DNA of 44,741 nt from Oscillospiraceae bacterium (GTDB lineage Bacteria > Bacillota > Clostridia > Oscillospirales > CAG-272), in contig SVST01000019.1 of assembly GCA_015064155.1 (NCBI GenBank), forward strand, positions 1 through 44,741. The letters are read 5' to 3'. The translations under genes and the position numbers were made by a program. The notes beneath the pieces are model-generated. The model saw only the letters and a program-made list of their open reading frames with translations. It was not told where the DNA came from and made no database searches. Below, piece by piece: positions 31,220-38,622 of this stretch (position 1 is its first letter; each line of letters opens with the position of its first letter).

Positions 31220-31846
31220 TTATTTCATGGTATGGTATGCGTCCAACCACTGACGCTTGATAAAATCGTGACCGGGTGCATCGGGATGGACTCCATCGCG
31301 CAGCCAGTAATCGGCGGGTGCCTGCTCCAAGAGCGCGTCAAAGCCCGCCTGCAGAGGAACGAAAGTCAGGTTGTAACGCTCGGCAACCTTTTTTGCCATC
31401 ATGGCTCTCTTGCGTGCCTCGACGTCGAAAAATTCCCAGTGATCGTCGGTGGCGGTGCCGTGCAGAACGAAGGGCTCCAGAATCATGATCTTGATATTGG
31501 GGAGTGCTTCCCGAATCTCTTCGATCAGCATGCAGTAGATCTTGTAGAACTTGTCGGCATCCACACCGTTGGGATCGTCGTGTGCATCGTGCCACACGTC
31601 GTTGATACCGATCAGAATGCTCATCAGGTCGGGTTTCAGATTGATGATGTCCTTTTTGATGCGCGCGTAAACGTCAACGATGCGGTTGCCGCTGATGCCG
31701 CGGTTGATAAAGGTATGCTGCTCGGCGGCTTCCTCAAAGCCCAGCTGACCCTTTACCATCGTGGGGTAGCCGATGCCGGTTTTGACGTCGCGCTCGCGAT
31801 CTCTGCCGCAATCGGTGATCGAATCGCCTTGGAATAGAATCTTCAT
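31220..31846 (-). CDS. SGNH/GDSL hydrolase (esterase/lipase family)
   Basis: 208 residues from ATG 31846 (MKILFQGDSITDCG), set by AAGGGAGG six bases upstream. Block I GDSIT with nucleophile Ser9, block II NRGISGNRI (oxyanion Gly), block III IGINDVWHD (oxyanion Asn), block V DGVHPDAPGH (catalytic Asp and His). No signal peptide, so cytoplasmic. Family members deacetylate or de-esterify sugars, lipids and peptidoglycan fragments; the short GDSL form fits a carbohydrate esterase. A MITE-like repeat now sits between this gene and its likely ancestral promoter. Confidence 0.92.
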   Translation of the reverse strand: MKILFQGDSITDCGRDRERDVKTGIGYPTMVKGQLGFEEAAEQHTFINRGISGNRIVDVYARIKKDIINLKPDLMSILIGINDVWHDAHDDPNGVDADKFYKIYCMLIEEIREALPNIKIMILEPFVLHGTATDDHWEFFDVEARKRAMMAKKVAERYNLTFVPLQAGFDALLEQAPADYWLRDGVHPDAPGHDFIKRQWLDAYHTMK

Positions 31847-31880
31847 AATAAACCTCCCTTGGAAAATAACAAAAGATCGT

Positions 31881-32179
31881 AAGGACATTATAGTCCTTCA
31901 GACTGTAGACAAAAGGCGTATTCAATCGTACATTGTACAAAGAACAATCCCTCAGTCACCTACGGTGCCAGCTTCCTTTACACAAGGGAGCCTAAAAGGG
32001 GTTCTTTGCGCTAAAACAACTGTATTTCCGAGGCAAATGATTTCTTGACGCCTCCCCTGTGTAAGAGGGAGAAAATTTGCAAGCAAATTGGCACGGCTTG
32101 CCGTGACGGAGGGGTTGTTTTTATTACTTTGATAATTATACTTGCTTTGGTCTACACTCTCAAGGACATTATAGTCCTT
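31881..32179. mobile_element. MITE-like element, complete copy, flanked by identical 18-bp palindromes
   Basis: AAGGACATTATAGTCCTT occurs at 31881-31898 and again at 32162-32179. Inside these are inverted ends CAGACTGTAGACAAAAG (31899-) and the complement of CTTTGGTCTACACTCTC (-32161). Inside those is a second nested inverted repeat running from AACAATCCCTCAGTCAC (31944) to GGAGGGGTTGTT (32119). Bases 31988-32149 match the truncated copy at 111-271. No transposase is encoded, so mobilisation would need one in trans. Confidence 0.75.
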
Positions 32180-32196
32180 TTTTGCCGGCTTGTCAA
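32168..32196 (-). promoter_or_regulatory. Perfect-consensus promoter outside the MITE-like element, reading toward the GDSL gene
   Basis: Minus strand TTGACA (32196-32191), 17-bp spacer, TATAAT (32173-32168). The -10 lies inside the 18-bp palindrome. The gene-proximal copy of the palindrome (TATAAT at 31892-31887) lacks a good -35. Confidence 0.8.
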
Positions 32197-32258
32197 TAGA
32201 TTGTTTATCCTTTTTTCGCCTCCTTTTTGCCAAATTTTGCGCTTTTTTGAAAAGAGGG

Positions 32259-32287
32259 TTGCTTTTTGGGAGAACTTTTGTTATACT
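32259..32287 (+). promoter_or_regulatory. Promoter of the amidohydrolase-PHP operon
   Basis: TTGCTT (32259-32264), 17-bp spacer, TATACT (32282-32287). Confidence 0.75.
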
Positions 32288-32318
32288 GTACAGAGAAATT
32301 CGGTGATAGGAGGAAGCG

Positions 32319-33248
32319 ATGAAAAAGCTTGATTTTCACGTACACGTTCACAAATGGGGAGAGCAGCACGGATCTGCGGACGTTGCCGCGTCGCATCTGC
32401 GCGCCATGTGTGCCGAGTACGGATATGAAACGGTGGGGCTGATTGCCTTTACAACCTACGACGATATGGAAAATAACGAGCAGGTTTTGCGCATCAAAGA
32501 GAGGATGCCCGAAGCAATTGCCTTTGCCTCTCCCCGTCCGGGGACGGATTTTGCCAAGGATACCGAATATTATATGCGGAACGGCTTTGAGGGCATCAAG
32601 CTGATCCGTGCGGGAAAACCGAACCGCCACCGCCAATACGGGGGTCATTTCTGGGATGATCCGATCTATGCCGATTTGTTTGCCTATTGCGAAGAGAACG
32701 CGGTGCCGATTTTGCTGCACAACAACGATCCCTTGATTCACTGGGACCTGAAAAATGCACCCAAACGCGCGATCGAGCAGGGCTGGGTGTACGACGAAAC
32801 CTATCCCACGCAAGCCGAGTTTTTTGAACATTTGGAAAACATGCTGGAAAAATATCCCCGCCTCAATCTTGCACTGGCGCACATGGGCTTTTATGCGGAC
32901 GATCTTCCTCATGCCGCCGAGCTGTTGGATCGTTATCCCAACCTCAAATTGGACGTTACGCCTGCGATTCTGATCTACGAGCAGCTTTCCAAGACCCCTG
33001 CCGAGAGTGAAGTGTTCTTCCGTAAATACCACGACCGCCTGATCTTCGGAACCGATGCCGATGCCGACCAAACGGGCGAGAGAAAAGCCTACACCAATCT
33101 CAAAAACCGACTCACGTCCGCGTTTTTCGGGGGCGGAGAGCCCGTGGAGATTGAGGGAAGACACGTTCATCCCATTTCGCTTTCCGACGAAATGCTGGAG
33201 GATATCTACTACAACAACGCAATGCGTTTTATCGGGAAAATTAACTGA
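32319..33248 (+). CDS. Amidohydrolase-family (Amidohydro_2) metal-dependent hydrolase
   Basis: 309 residues. A TIM-barrel amidohydrolase with N-terminal metal motif DFHVHVH (His7/9/11), then FEGIKLIRAG, VPILLHNND (metal His), LNLALAHMGFYADDL (second metal His) and the catalytic Asp in LIFGTDADAD. The Amidohydro_2 family includes decarboxylases and lactonases of sugar-acid and aromatic pathways; the exact substrate cannot be read. RBS AGGAGG nine bases upstream. The next gene follows after 23 bases, so they form an operon. Confidence 0.88.
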   Translation: MKKLDFHVHVHKWGEQHGSADVAASHLRAMCAEYGYETVGLIAFTTYDDMENNEQVLRIKERMPEAIAFASPRPGTDFAKDTEYYMRNGFEGIKLIRAGKPNRHRQYGGHFWDDPIYADLFAYCEENAVPILLHNNDPLIHWDLKNAPKRAIEQGWVYDETYPTQAEFFEHLENMLEKYPRLNLALAHMGFYADDLPHAAELLDRYPNLKLDVTPAILIYEQLSKTPAESEVFFRKYHDRLIFGTDADADQTGERKAYTNLKNRLTSAFFGGGEPVEIEGRHVHPISLSDEMLEDIYYNNAMRFIGKIN

Positions 33249-33271
33249 AAGTCAACCAAAGGAGAACCGAG

Positions 33272-34189
33272 ATGTATACCGACCGATATGGAAAAACCTG
33301 GGTGAAGCTGGCGTTTCATCAACACTCTACGCGCTCCGACGGACGTGCAACGCCCGAGGAGATCGTGCGCTTGTACCGCGAGGCGGGATACGATGCCGTG
33401 GCATTGACCGACCACTGGGTGCAAAACGGTGCCGAGGTGATCGACGGCATGCCGATTCTTCCGGGCTGTGAATATCATGTTGTAAAATCGGGAAAGGTCG
33501 ATCGGATGCAAGACAGCACCGAGGGGATTTATCATATCGTGGGCTTGTGTTACGAGCGCACGCCGAGGCTGGAGAAGGATCTTTCGCTTTCGCCGCAGAC
33601 GGTGATCGATGCGATTGGCGAGGCGGGAGGGCTTGCCGTTCTCGCACACCCTGCGTGGTCGTTTAATACCCCGGAGCAGATCGCTCGGCTGCACGGCATT
33701 GACGCTGTGGAGATCTACAATACGACCTCCTCCGCCGGGAATAACCGCCGTCCCGATTCGTCGGTGATTTTGGATCAGCTTGCCGCACACCATGGGATTT
33801 TTTTGCCGATCAGCGGAGCCGATGATGCCCATCGGTATACGACACCGATCGGAAGACATCCGGATTATTGCACAACCTTCGTGATGGCGGAATGTGACAG
33901 CGTAGAGCCCGAGGCGATCAAAGGGGCGATCCGTGAGCGTCGCTTCTACACCTCGCAAGGACCCGAGATTCGCTTGACACGAGAGGGAAACCGCTTCCTT
34001 GTGGATTGCTCGCCCGTGTCCGAAATCGTCTTTTTCTCCAACTTTGTGGTGGATGCCAACGCAACGCTGGAGGGGGACGGGCTGACGCATTTTGCGTACG
34101 AAACCCAAAGAGAGGGTCTGAAATTCGTCCGCGCGATGGTGATCGATGCCGACGGCAAAATGGCTTGGAGCCAGTATATGACGGTCTGA
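33272..34189 (+). CDS. PHP-domain metal-dependent phosphoesterase-like protein
   Basis: 305 residues. PHP motifs are visible: FHQHSTRSDGRATPEEI (His16, His18), YDAVALTDHW (Asp-His), GCEYHV (Glu), LAVLAHPAW (His) and PISGADDAHRY (Asp-Ala-His). These ligands hold a trinuclear metal site that hydrolyses phosphate esters. A C-terminal ~75 residues (IRLTREGNRFLVDCSPVSEI onward) look like a small beta domain, as in CehA/McbA-type proteins of the family. AAAGGAG precedes the ATG. It pairs with the amidohydrolase. Confidence 0.88.
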   Translation: MYTDRYGKTWVKLAFHQHSTRSDGRATPEEIVRLYREAGYDAVALTDHWVQNGAEVIDGMPILPGCEYHVVKSGKVDRMQDSTEGIYHIVGLCYERTPRLEKDLSLSPQTVIDAIGEAGGLAVLAHPAWSFNTPEQIARLHGIDAVEIYNTTSSAGNNRRPDSSVILDQLAAHHGIFLPISGADDAHRYTTPIGRHPDYCTTFVMAECDSVEPEAIKGAIRERRFYTSQGPEIRLTREGNRFLVDCSPVSEIVFFSNFVVDANATLEGDGLTHFAYETQREGLKFVRAMVIDADGKMAWSQYMTV

Positions 34190-34195
34190 AAACAG

Positions 34196-34245
34196 AAAAA
34201 ACGCATCACGTATTGCAAATTGCAGCGATACGGGGTGCGTTTTTG
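34196..34245 (+). terminator. Rho-independent terminator
   Basis: AAAAACGCATCACGTA pairs with TACGGGGTGCGTTTTT (one mismatch) around a 16-base loop; T-tract included. Confidence 0.8.
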
Positions 34246-34288
34246 AATTTTGACGGCGACATTTTTTTCAAAAAAGAAGAAAAAATTC

Positions 34289-34317
34289 TTGACGAACGGG
34301 ACAAAGCGTGTTATAAT
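34289..34317 (+). promoter_or_regulatory. Promoter of tyrS
   Basis: TTGACG (34289-34294), 17-bp spacer, TATAAT (34312-34317). Confidence 0.88.
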
Positions 34318-34323
34318 AGTCGA

Positions 34324-34340
34324 ACCGACTGTCAGTCGGT
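34324..34340. promoter_or_regulatory. Candidate operator: perfect 17-bp palindrome at the tyrS transcription start
   Basis: ACCGACTG-T-CAGTCGGT, seven bases after the -10, covering the predicted start site. The sequence is like operators bound by TetR-family repressors. It could alternatively be a short leader hairpin. Confidence 0.5.
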
Positions 34341-34386
34341 CGGCAAAAAATTAAGAATGTAAACTGCGCACAGGAGGACGAAACTC

Positions 34387-35613
34387 ATGACTTTGTATGA
34401 GGAACTGAAATGGAGAGGCTTGATTCAAGACATCTCCGATCCCAAATTGATCGACAAGCTTAACGCGGGCGGCTTGACGTTTTATATCGGAACCGACCCC
34501 ACGGCGGACAGCCTGCATTTGGGACATTATTCGTCCTTTTTGATCACACGCCGCTTGGCGGCTGCGGGGCATACTCCCCTGCTTCTCGTCGGCGTTGCGA
34601 CCGCTTTGATCGGTGACCCGCGAGGAACCGTGGAGCGTAAGCTTTCCAATCGCGACGAGGTTTTGCATAACTTCGAGTGTCTGAAAAAGCAGGTGCAGAG
34701 CATCTTCCCGTACGAGGTCGTAAACAACTACGACTGGGTAAAAGACATCAACGTGGTTGATTTCTTCCGCGATTACGGCAAATACATCAACGTTGGCTAT
34801 ATGCTCAGCAAGGATCTGATCCGCCGCCAGATGGAAAGCGGAATTTCCTATGCCGAGTTCTCTTATATGCTCATTCAGGGTCTGGACTTCAAGTACCTGC
34901 ATGAAACGCGCGGCGTCGATCTGCAGGTGGCGGGCTCCGACCAGTGGGGCAACATCACCACGGGTATTGAGCTGATCCGCAAGACCACGGGTGACGAGGT
35001 TTACGCGTTTACCATGCCGCTTGTTACCGATTCGCACGGCAACAAGTTCGGAAAGAGCGAGGGAAATGCGGTTTGGTTGGACAAAAACAAGACCAGCTCC
35101 TACCAGCTCTATCAGTTCCTTTTGAATTCCGAGGACAGCATGGTGATCGAATATCTCAAGCGCTTGACCTTCCTCTCTCGCGAAGAGATCGAGGCAATTG
35201 CCGCAGAGCATGTGGCGGCTCCCGAGAAGCGTTTGGCTCAAAAAACGCTGGCACAGGAGATTTTGCGCGACCTGCACGGCGAGGGCGCGTATGAGTCCGC
35301 GGTAAAGATCAGTGAGCTTTTGTTTGCGGGTCAGATCAAGGAGATCCCCCTGAACGATCTTTTGGCGGGACTCAAGGACGTACCGCACTTTACCACCAAG
35401 GGCGGTAACGTGATGGACGTTTTGGTGGAAGCGAAGATCTGTTCCTCCAAGCGTGAGGCGCGTGAGTTTATTTCGAACGGCTCTTTGACGCTCAACGGTG
35501 ACGTGCTGCGTGCAACCGATGCAGAGATCGGGGCTGACGCATGCCTTGGCGGTAAATATCTGGTGGTTCGCCGCGGAAAGAAGAAGTACTACCTGGGCGA
35601 GCTGGAGGCATAA
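34387..35613 (+). CDS. tyrS: Tyrosyl-tRNA synthetase
   Basis: 408 residues, full length. Class I catalytic domain with YIGTDPTADSLHLGH (HIGH motif HLGH at 44-47), VAGSDQWGNITTG (tyrosine/ATP site) and KFGKS at 220-224 (KMSKS equivalent). A C-terminal S4 RNA-binding domain (about 343-405) reads AKICSSKREAREFISNGSLT. RBS GGAGGAC. In Firmicutes tyrS is often under T-box control; the leader here is only about 65 bases and has no T-box AGGGTGGNACCGCG sequence. Confidence 0.97.
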   Translation: MTLYEELKWRGLIQDISDPKLIDKLNAGGLTFYIGTDPTADSLHLGHYSSFLITRRLAAAGHTPLLLVGVATALIGDPRGTVERKLSNRDEVLHNFECLKKQVQSIFPYEVVNNYDWVKDINVVDFFRDYGKYINVGYMLSKDLIRRQMESGISYAEFSYMLIQGLDFKYLHETRGVDLQVAGSDQWGNITTGIELIRKTTGDEVYAFTMPLVTDSHGNKFGKSEGNAVWLDKNKTSSYQLYQFLLNSEDSMVIEYLKRLTFLSREEIEAIAAEHVAAPEKRLAQKTLAQEILRDLHGEGAYESAVKISELLFAGQIKEIPLNDLLAGLKDVPHFTTKGGNVMDVLVEAKICSSKREAREFISNGSLTLNGDVLRATDAEIGADACLGGKYLVVRRGKKKYYLGELEA

Positions 35614-35714
35614 GCCCGGACGTTTGCCGACACGCTTTCGACTTTTTTACACGTCGTACACAATTTTTGAATACAACCGCGCAAAAACGCGGTCTTTGGA
35701 AGGAGAATTTTCTT

Positions 35715-36572
35715 ATGAAGCTTGGTGTAATCAGTGATTGCTTTAAGAAGACCATGGAGGAAAGCATTGCGGCGGCTGCCGCGCTGAAGCTTTCGGGCAT
35801 TCAGATGTATGCGGTCAGCGGTGACATCTGCCCCGAGGCACTTACCGATGCCGATATTGCACGCTACAAGAAGCTGCTTGCCGACAACAATCTGTCTGTC
35901 AGCGCACTGTGCGGGGACCTTGGCGGTCACGGCTTTGAGATTGCAGAGGACAATGCCGAAAGAATCGAAAAAACCAAAAAAATCGTTGACCTTGCGGTCA
36001 AATTCGACACCAAGGTGGTCACCACCCATATCGGTGTGATTCCCGAGGATACCGCAAGCGAAAAGTATCAAACCATGCTGTCGGCACTCCGTGAGTGCGG
36101 CGCGTATGCCGCAAGCAAGGGTGTTACGCTTGCCATCGAAACCGGTCCCGAGGTGGCTCCCGTGCTGAATACCTTCGTTCGCGCAGCTGGCGACGGTGTC
36201 GGTGTCAACCTTGACCCCGCAAACTTCGTGATGGTGACGGGTCAGGATCCTGCCGAGGCGGTTTATCTGCTTCGTGAAAAGATCGTTCACACCCATCTCA
36301 AGGACGGAAAAATGCTCAAGAAATCGGATCCCGTGGAGATCTACCGTTGCTTTGCGGAGGGCGGTATCGATGCTTTGAACGTAGCCGATTACTTCATCGA
36401 AACCCCGATCGGAGAGGGTGACGTTGATTTTGCCGCTTACCTGAAGGCTTTGCGCGAGGTCGGCTTCAACGGCTACCTGACCATTGAGCGTGAAACCGGT
36501 GCGGATCCCTCCCTTGACATTGCCAAGGCGGCAAGCTATATCCGCGACGGCTTTGCACAGTATCTGGATTGA
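35715..36572 (+). CDS. Sugar phosphate isomerase/epimerase family protein (AP endonuclease 2-like TIM barrel)
   Basis: 285 residues from ATG 35715 (MKLGVISDCFKKT, AGGAG ten bases upstream). The TIM-barrel pattern is KLSGIQMYAV, VSALCGDLGGHGF, KVVTTHIGVIP, VTLAIETGPE (metal Glu), GVNLDPANFVM (Asp/His position), IVHTHLKDGKML (metal His) and GYLTIERETG (metal Glu). Members include xylose-isomerase-like epimerases and inositol dehydratases; the substrate is unknown. It lies 101 bases after tyrS with a small CCGCG/CGCGG hairpin between, and may read through from it. I see no convincing promoter of its own. Confidence 0.88.
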   Translation: MKLGVISDCFKKTMEESIAAAAALKLSGIQMYAVSGDICPEALTDADIARYKKLLADNNLSVSALCGDLGGHGFEIAEDNAERIEKTKKIVDLAVKFDTKVVTTHIGVIPEDTASEKYQTMLSALRECGAYAASKGVTLAIETGPEVAPVLNTFVRAAGDGVGVNLDPANFVMVTGQDPAEAVYLLREKIVHTHLKDGKMLKKSDPVEIYRCFAEGGIDALNVADYFIETPIGEGDVDFAAYLKALREVGFNGYLTIERETGADPSLDIAKAASYIRDGFAQYLD

Positions 36573-36600
36573 TCGGATTTTGTTTTAGAAAGCATTCATA

Positions 36601-36660
36601 AAAAGAGAACCGAGAATTTGGCATTGTTGCACAACGCTGAATTTTCGGTTCTTTTTTTTC
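36601..36660 (+). terminator. Rho-independent terminator
   Basis: AAAGAGAACCGAGAATT pairs with AATTTTCGGTTCTTTT (one mismatch) and runs into TTTTTTTT. Confidence 0.85.
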
Positions 36661-36704
36661 TCGAAAAAACAAAAAAAGGACAAGTCATGCGTAAAAAAAT
36701 GTTA

Positions 36705-36732
36705 TTGAAGTTTGGTTCGAATCGGCTATAAT
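36705..36732 (+). promoter_or_regulatory. Promoter of MBL paralogue 1
   Basis: TTGAAG (36705-36710), 16-bp spacer, TATAAT (36727-36732). Confidence 0.7.
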
Positions 36733-36803
36733 TGAAGCACCCAAAAACGCACGACGGCATCTGATTTTGCCGATTTCGATTGCGAGAAAAGGAGCTTTTA
36801 ACG

Positions 36804-38480
36804 ATGAGTATTTTAAAAGTATGCCAAGGTGTTGCGCCTCTTGCGGAATCGATCGCTCTCAAGGACGGCGGGGAGCTGATCCTTTTGCGCGACAGTTCCG
36901 TCGATCAGTATCGCGCGGTGATCGCAGCGGTGGAAGCGGCAGGCTTTTCCTACGACAGCGACCGCAAGGAGGGCGAGGTTCTGTTTGCAACCTACGCAAA
37001 GGGGAGCCACGTTCTTTTGATTTCCTACGTCCCGTTGGACAACGCAACCCGTGTGATCTCGGAGGAAAACACTGTCATTCCTCCCCGTGAGAGCAACCCG
37101 AAGCAGCTTTGCACGCCCCTGATGACACAGCTCAAAACCCCGTATTTGATTTGTGACTGCGGGATGTCGTATCTGATGCGCTTGTGCGACGGCAGATTTA
37201 TCGTCATCGACGGCGGACTCGGTGAATACGAGGAAACCGAATATCTGCTGGAAACCATGGAAAAGCAGAACGTGCTGGGCGGCAAGCCGATCATTGAGGC
37301 ATGGTTTATCACGCATTGGCACGGCGACCACTATTTCGTGATGTGCGACATGATGGAACGCTTCGGTGACCGCGTGGAGTTCCGCACGCTGTTGGTGAAC
37401 ACCCCCCTGATGTATGATTTCCCGAACCGTGTCAAGGCAATGATGGAGGCGCATCCCGAAATTCGCCTGATCGTTCCGCACACGGGTCAACGCTTCGTAT
37501 ATGCCGATGCAACGCTCGACGTGATGTACGCTTGCGAGGACCACTATCCCGGTGAATTCAGAGATTCCAACGACACCTCTACCATTATCCGCATGGAGCT
37601 TGCCGGACGCCGCGTGCTTTGGCTGGGCGACTCCTCTCCTCTGTCCTCCAATATTGCAGCCGACCGTTTCCCCAAGGAATCGCTCCTTTGCGAATTTTTG
37701 CAGGTGGGTCACCACGGCTACACCGGAGGCTCTCATCGGATGTACCGTGCGGCAAGCCCCGAATATCTGCTGTGGCCTTGTCCCGATTATTGGTATGCGA
37801 TGGTAAAATATTGGGGCTCTAACCACGTGCTGCTCAGCGAATCTCCCCGTTGCAAGGGTATTTTCGTTGCGGGTCATGCCGAAACCACCTTTGATATGAC
37901 CAAGCCGGTTGAGGCAAAGGATCCTTGGAAATTCTTTGCGGACGGCGAAACCGTTTACGAGCAGAATTTTGCCGGCAACCGCGTACTCGATCTGGGCTGG
38001 AACTTCGTTACCGGCGGCAGCCACGGTTACCGTGCGCCCAAGGTCGTACTGAACGAGGGCAGTGCAACCGTTACCACCGCCGCAGAGAATGCGTATGCCG
38101 TTTTGCAGTTCATTTTCCGTGCGCAGATGGACCGTATGTCGTCGTTTACGCTCAACTTCTCGGGCAAGCTGACCGCAGGAACCGAAAAATTCGGTCTGTT
38201 CTATCTGTATCCGCTTCTCAAGGGCTACGAATTGAGTGGCGAATGGCGCAGAAACAGCTTCTGCGAGGATGACGCGATGTGGTTTACACCTTCCTCCGAG
38301 GACGGTAGCTTTGCGTATTGCATCAAGTTCGATGCCGATACGCGCAGTGCGGTCGTATACGAGAACGGCGCGGAGATTGCAACCTACAAGTATCGCAAGG
38401 AAGAGGGAAGCGCTTTGTACTTCCTCCTGCGAAACGGTGAGGTTACCTTTGACCATATCAAGCTCGTAAAGGGCGTATAA
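36804..38480 (+). CDS. MBL-fold (ComEC-like) metallohydrolase, paralogue 1 of 4
   Basis: 558 residues from ATG 36804 (AGGAG ten bases upstream), no signal peptide. The N-terminal domain (about 1-115) starts with an ELILLRDSSVDQYRAVIAAV-type segment shared by all four paralogues. The MBL core (about 118-390) opens CDCGMSYLMRLCDGRFIVID, has the metal motif HWHGDH at 171-176, the metal Asp in VLWLGD (Asp276) and VGHHGY at 301-306. VGHHGY and the LGD spacing are like the ComEC/Rec2 MBL domain. The C-terminal ~170 residues, ending DHIKLVKGV, are beta-rich and conserved. The fold predicts hydrolysis of a phosphodiester, ester or lactone; the substrate is unknown. This copy has HW instead of HP in the motif and is the most diverged from paralogues 3 and 4. 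Confidence 0.85.
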   Translation: MSILKVCQGVAPLAESIALKDGGELILLRDSSVDQYRAVIAAVEAAGFSYDSDRKEGEVLFATYAKGSHVLLISYVPLDNATRVISEENTVIPPRESNPKQLCTPLMTQLKTPYLICDCGMSYLMRLCDGRFIVIDGGLGEYEETEYLLETMEKQNVLGGKPIIEAWFITHWHGDHYFVMCDMMERFGDRVEFRTLLVNTPLMYDFPNRVKAMMEAHPEIRLIVPHTGQRFVYADATLDVMYACEDHYPGEFRDSNDTSTIIRMELAGRRVLWLGDSSPLSSNIAADRFPKESLLCEFLQVGHHGYTGGSHRMYRAASPEYLLWPCPDYWYAMVKYWGSNHVLLSESPRCKGIFVAGHAETTFDMTKPVEAKDPWKFFADGETVYEQNFAGNRVLDLGWNFVTGGSHGYRAPKVVLNEGSATVTTAAENAYAVLQFIFRAQMDRMSSFTLNFSGKLTAGTEKFGLFYLYPLLKGYELSGEWRRNSFCEDDAMWFTPSSEDGSFAYCIKFDADTRSAVVYENGAEIATYKYRKEEGSALYFLLRNGEVTFDHIKLVKGV

Positions 38481-38495
38481 TTGAATTTTTTCGGA

Positions 38496-38530
38496 ACGCT
38501 CCGCGGTTTTGTACTGCGGGGCGTTTTTGA
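38496..38530 (+). terminator. Rho-independent terminator after MBL paralogue 1
   Basis: AACGCTCCGC pairs with GCGGGGCGTT (one mismatch) and is followed by TTTG. Confidence 0.75.
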
Positions 38531-38562
38531 TTTTGATATATTTTTAACTTTCCGGAAATACG

Positions 38563-38591
38563 TTGACTTTTTGCCCCGAAAAGAGTATACT
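38563..38591 (+). promoter_or_regulatory. Promoter of MBL paralogue 2
   Basis: TTGACT (38563-38568), 17-bp spacer, TATACT (38586-38591). Leader about 26 bases. Confidence 0.8.
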
Positions 38592-38622
38592 GTGCTCAAA
38601 TCAACCGACGGAGGAGTTCAAA

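Noticed and set aside
34318-34386. T-box riboswitch upstream of tyrS
   Set aside because: The leader is only about 65 bases and lacks the T-box sequence and an antiterminator/terminator pair.
36813-38456. Long minus-strand open frames across the MBL genes (also 38632-40281 and 42992-44170)
   Set aside because: They mirror the codon pattern of the plus-strand paralogues and carry no recognisable domain.
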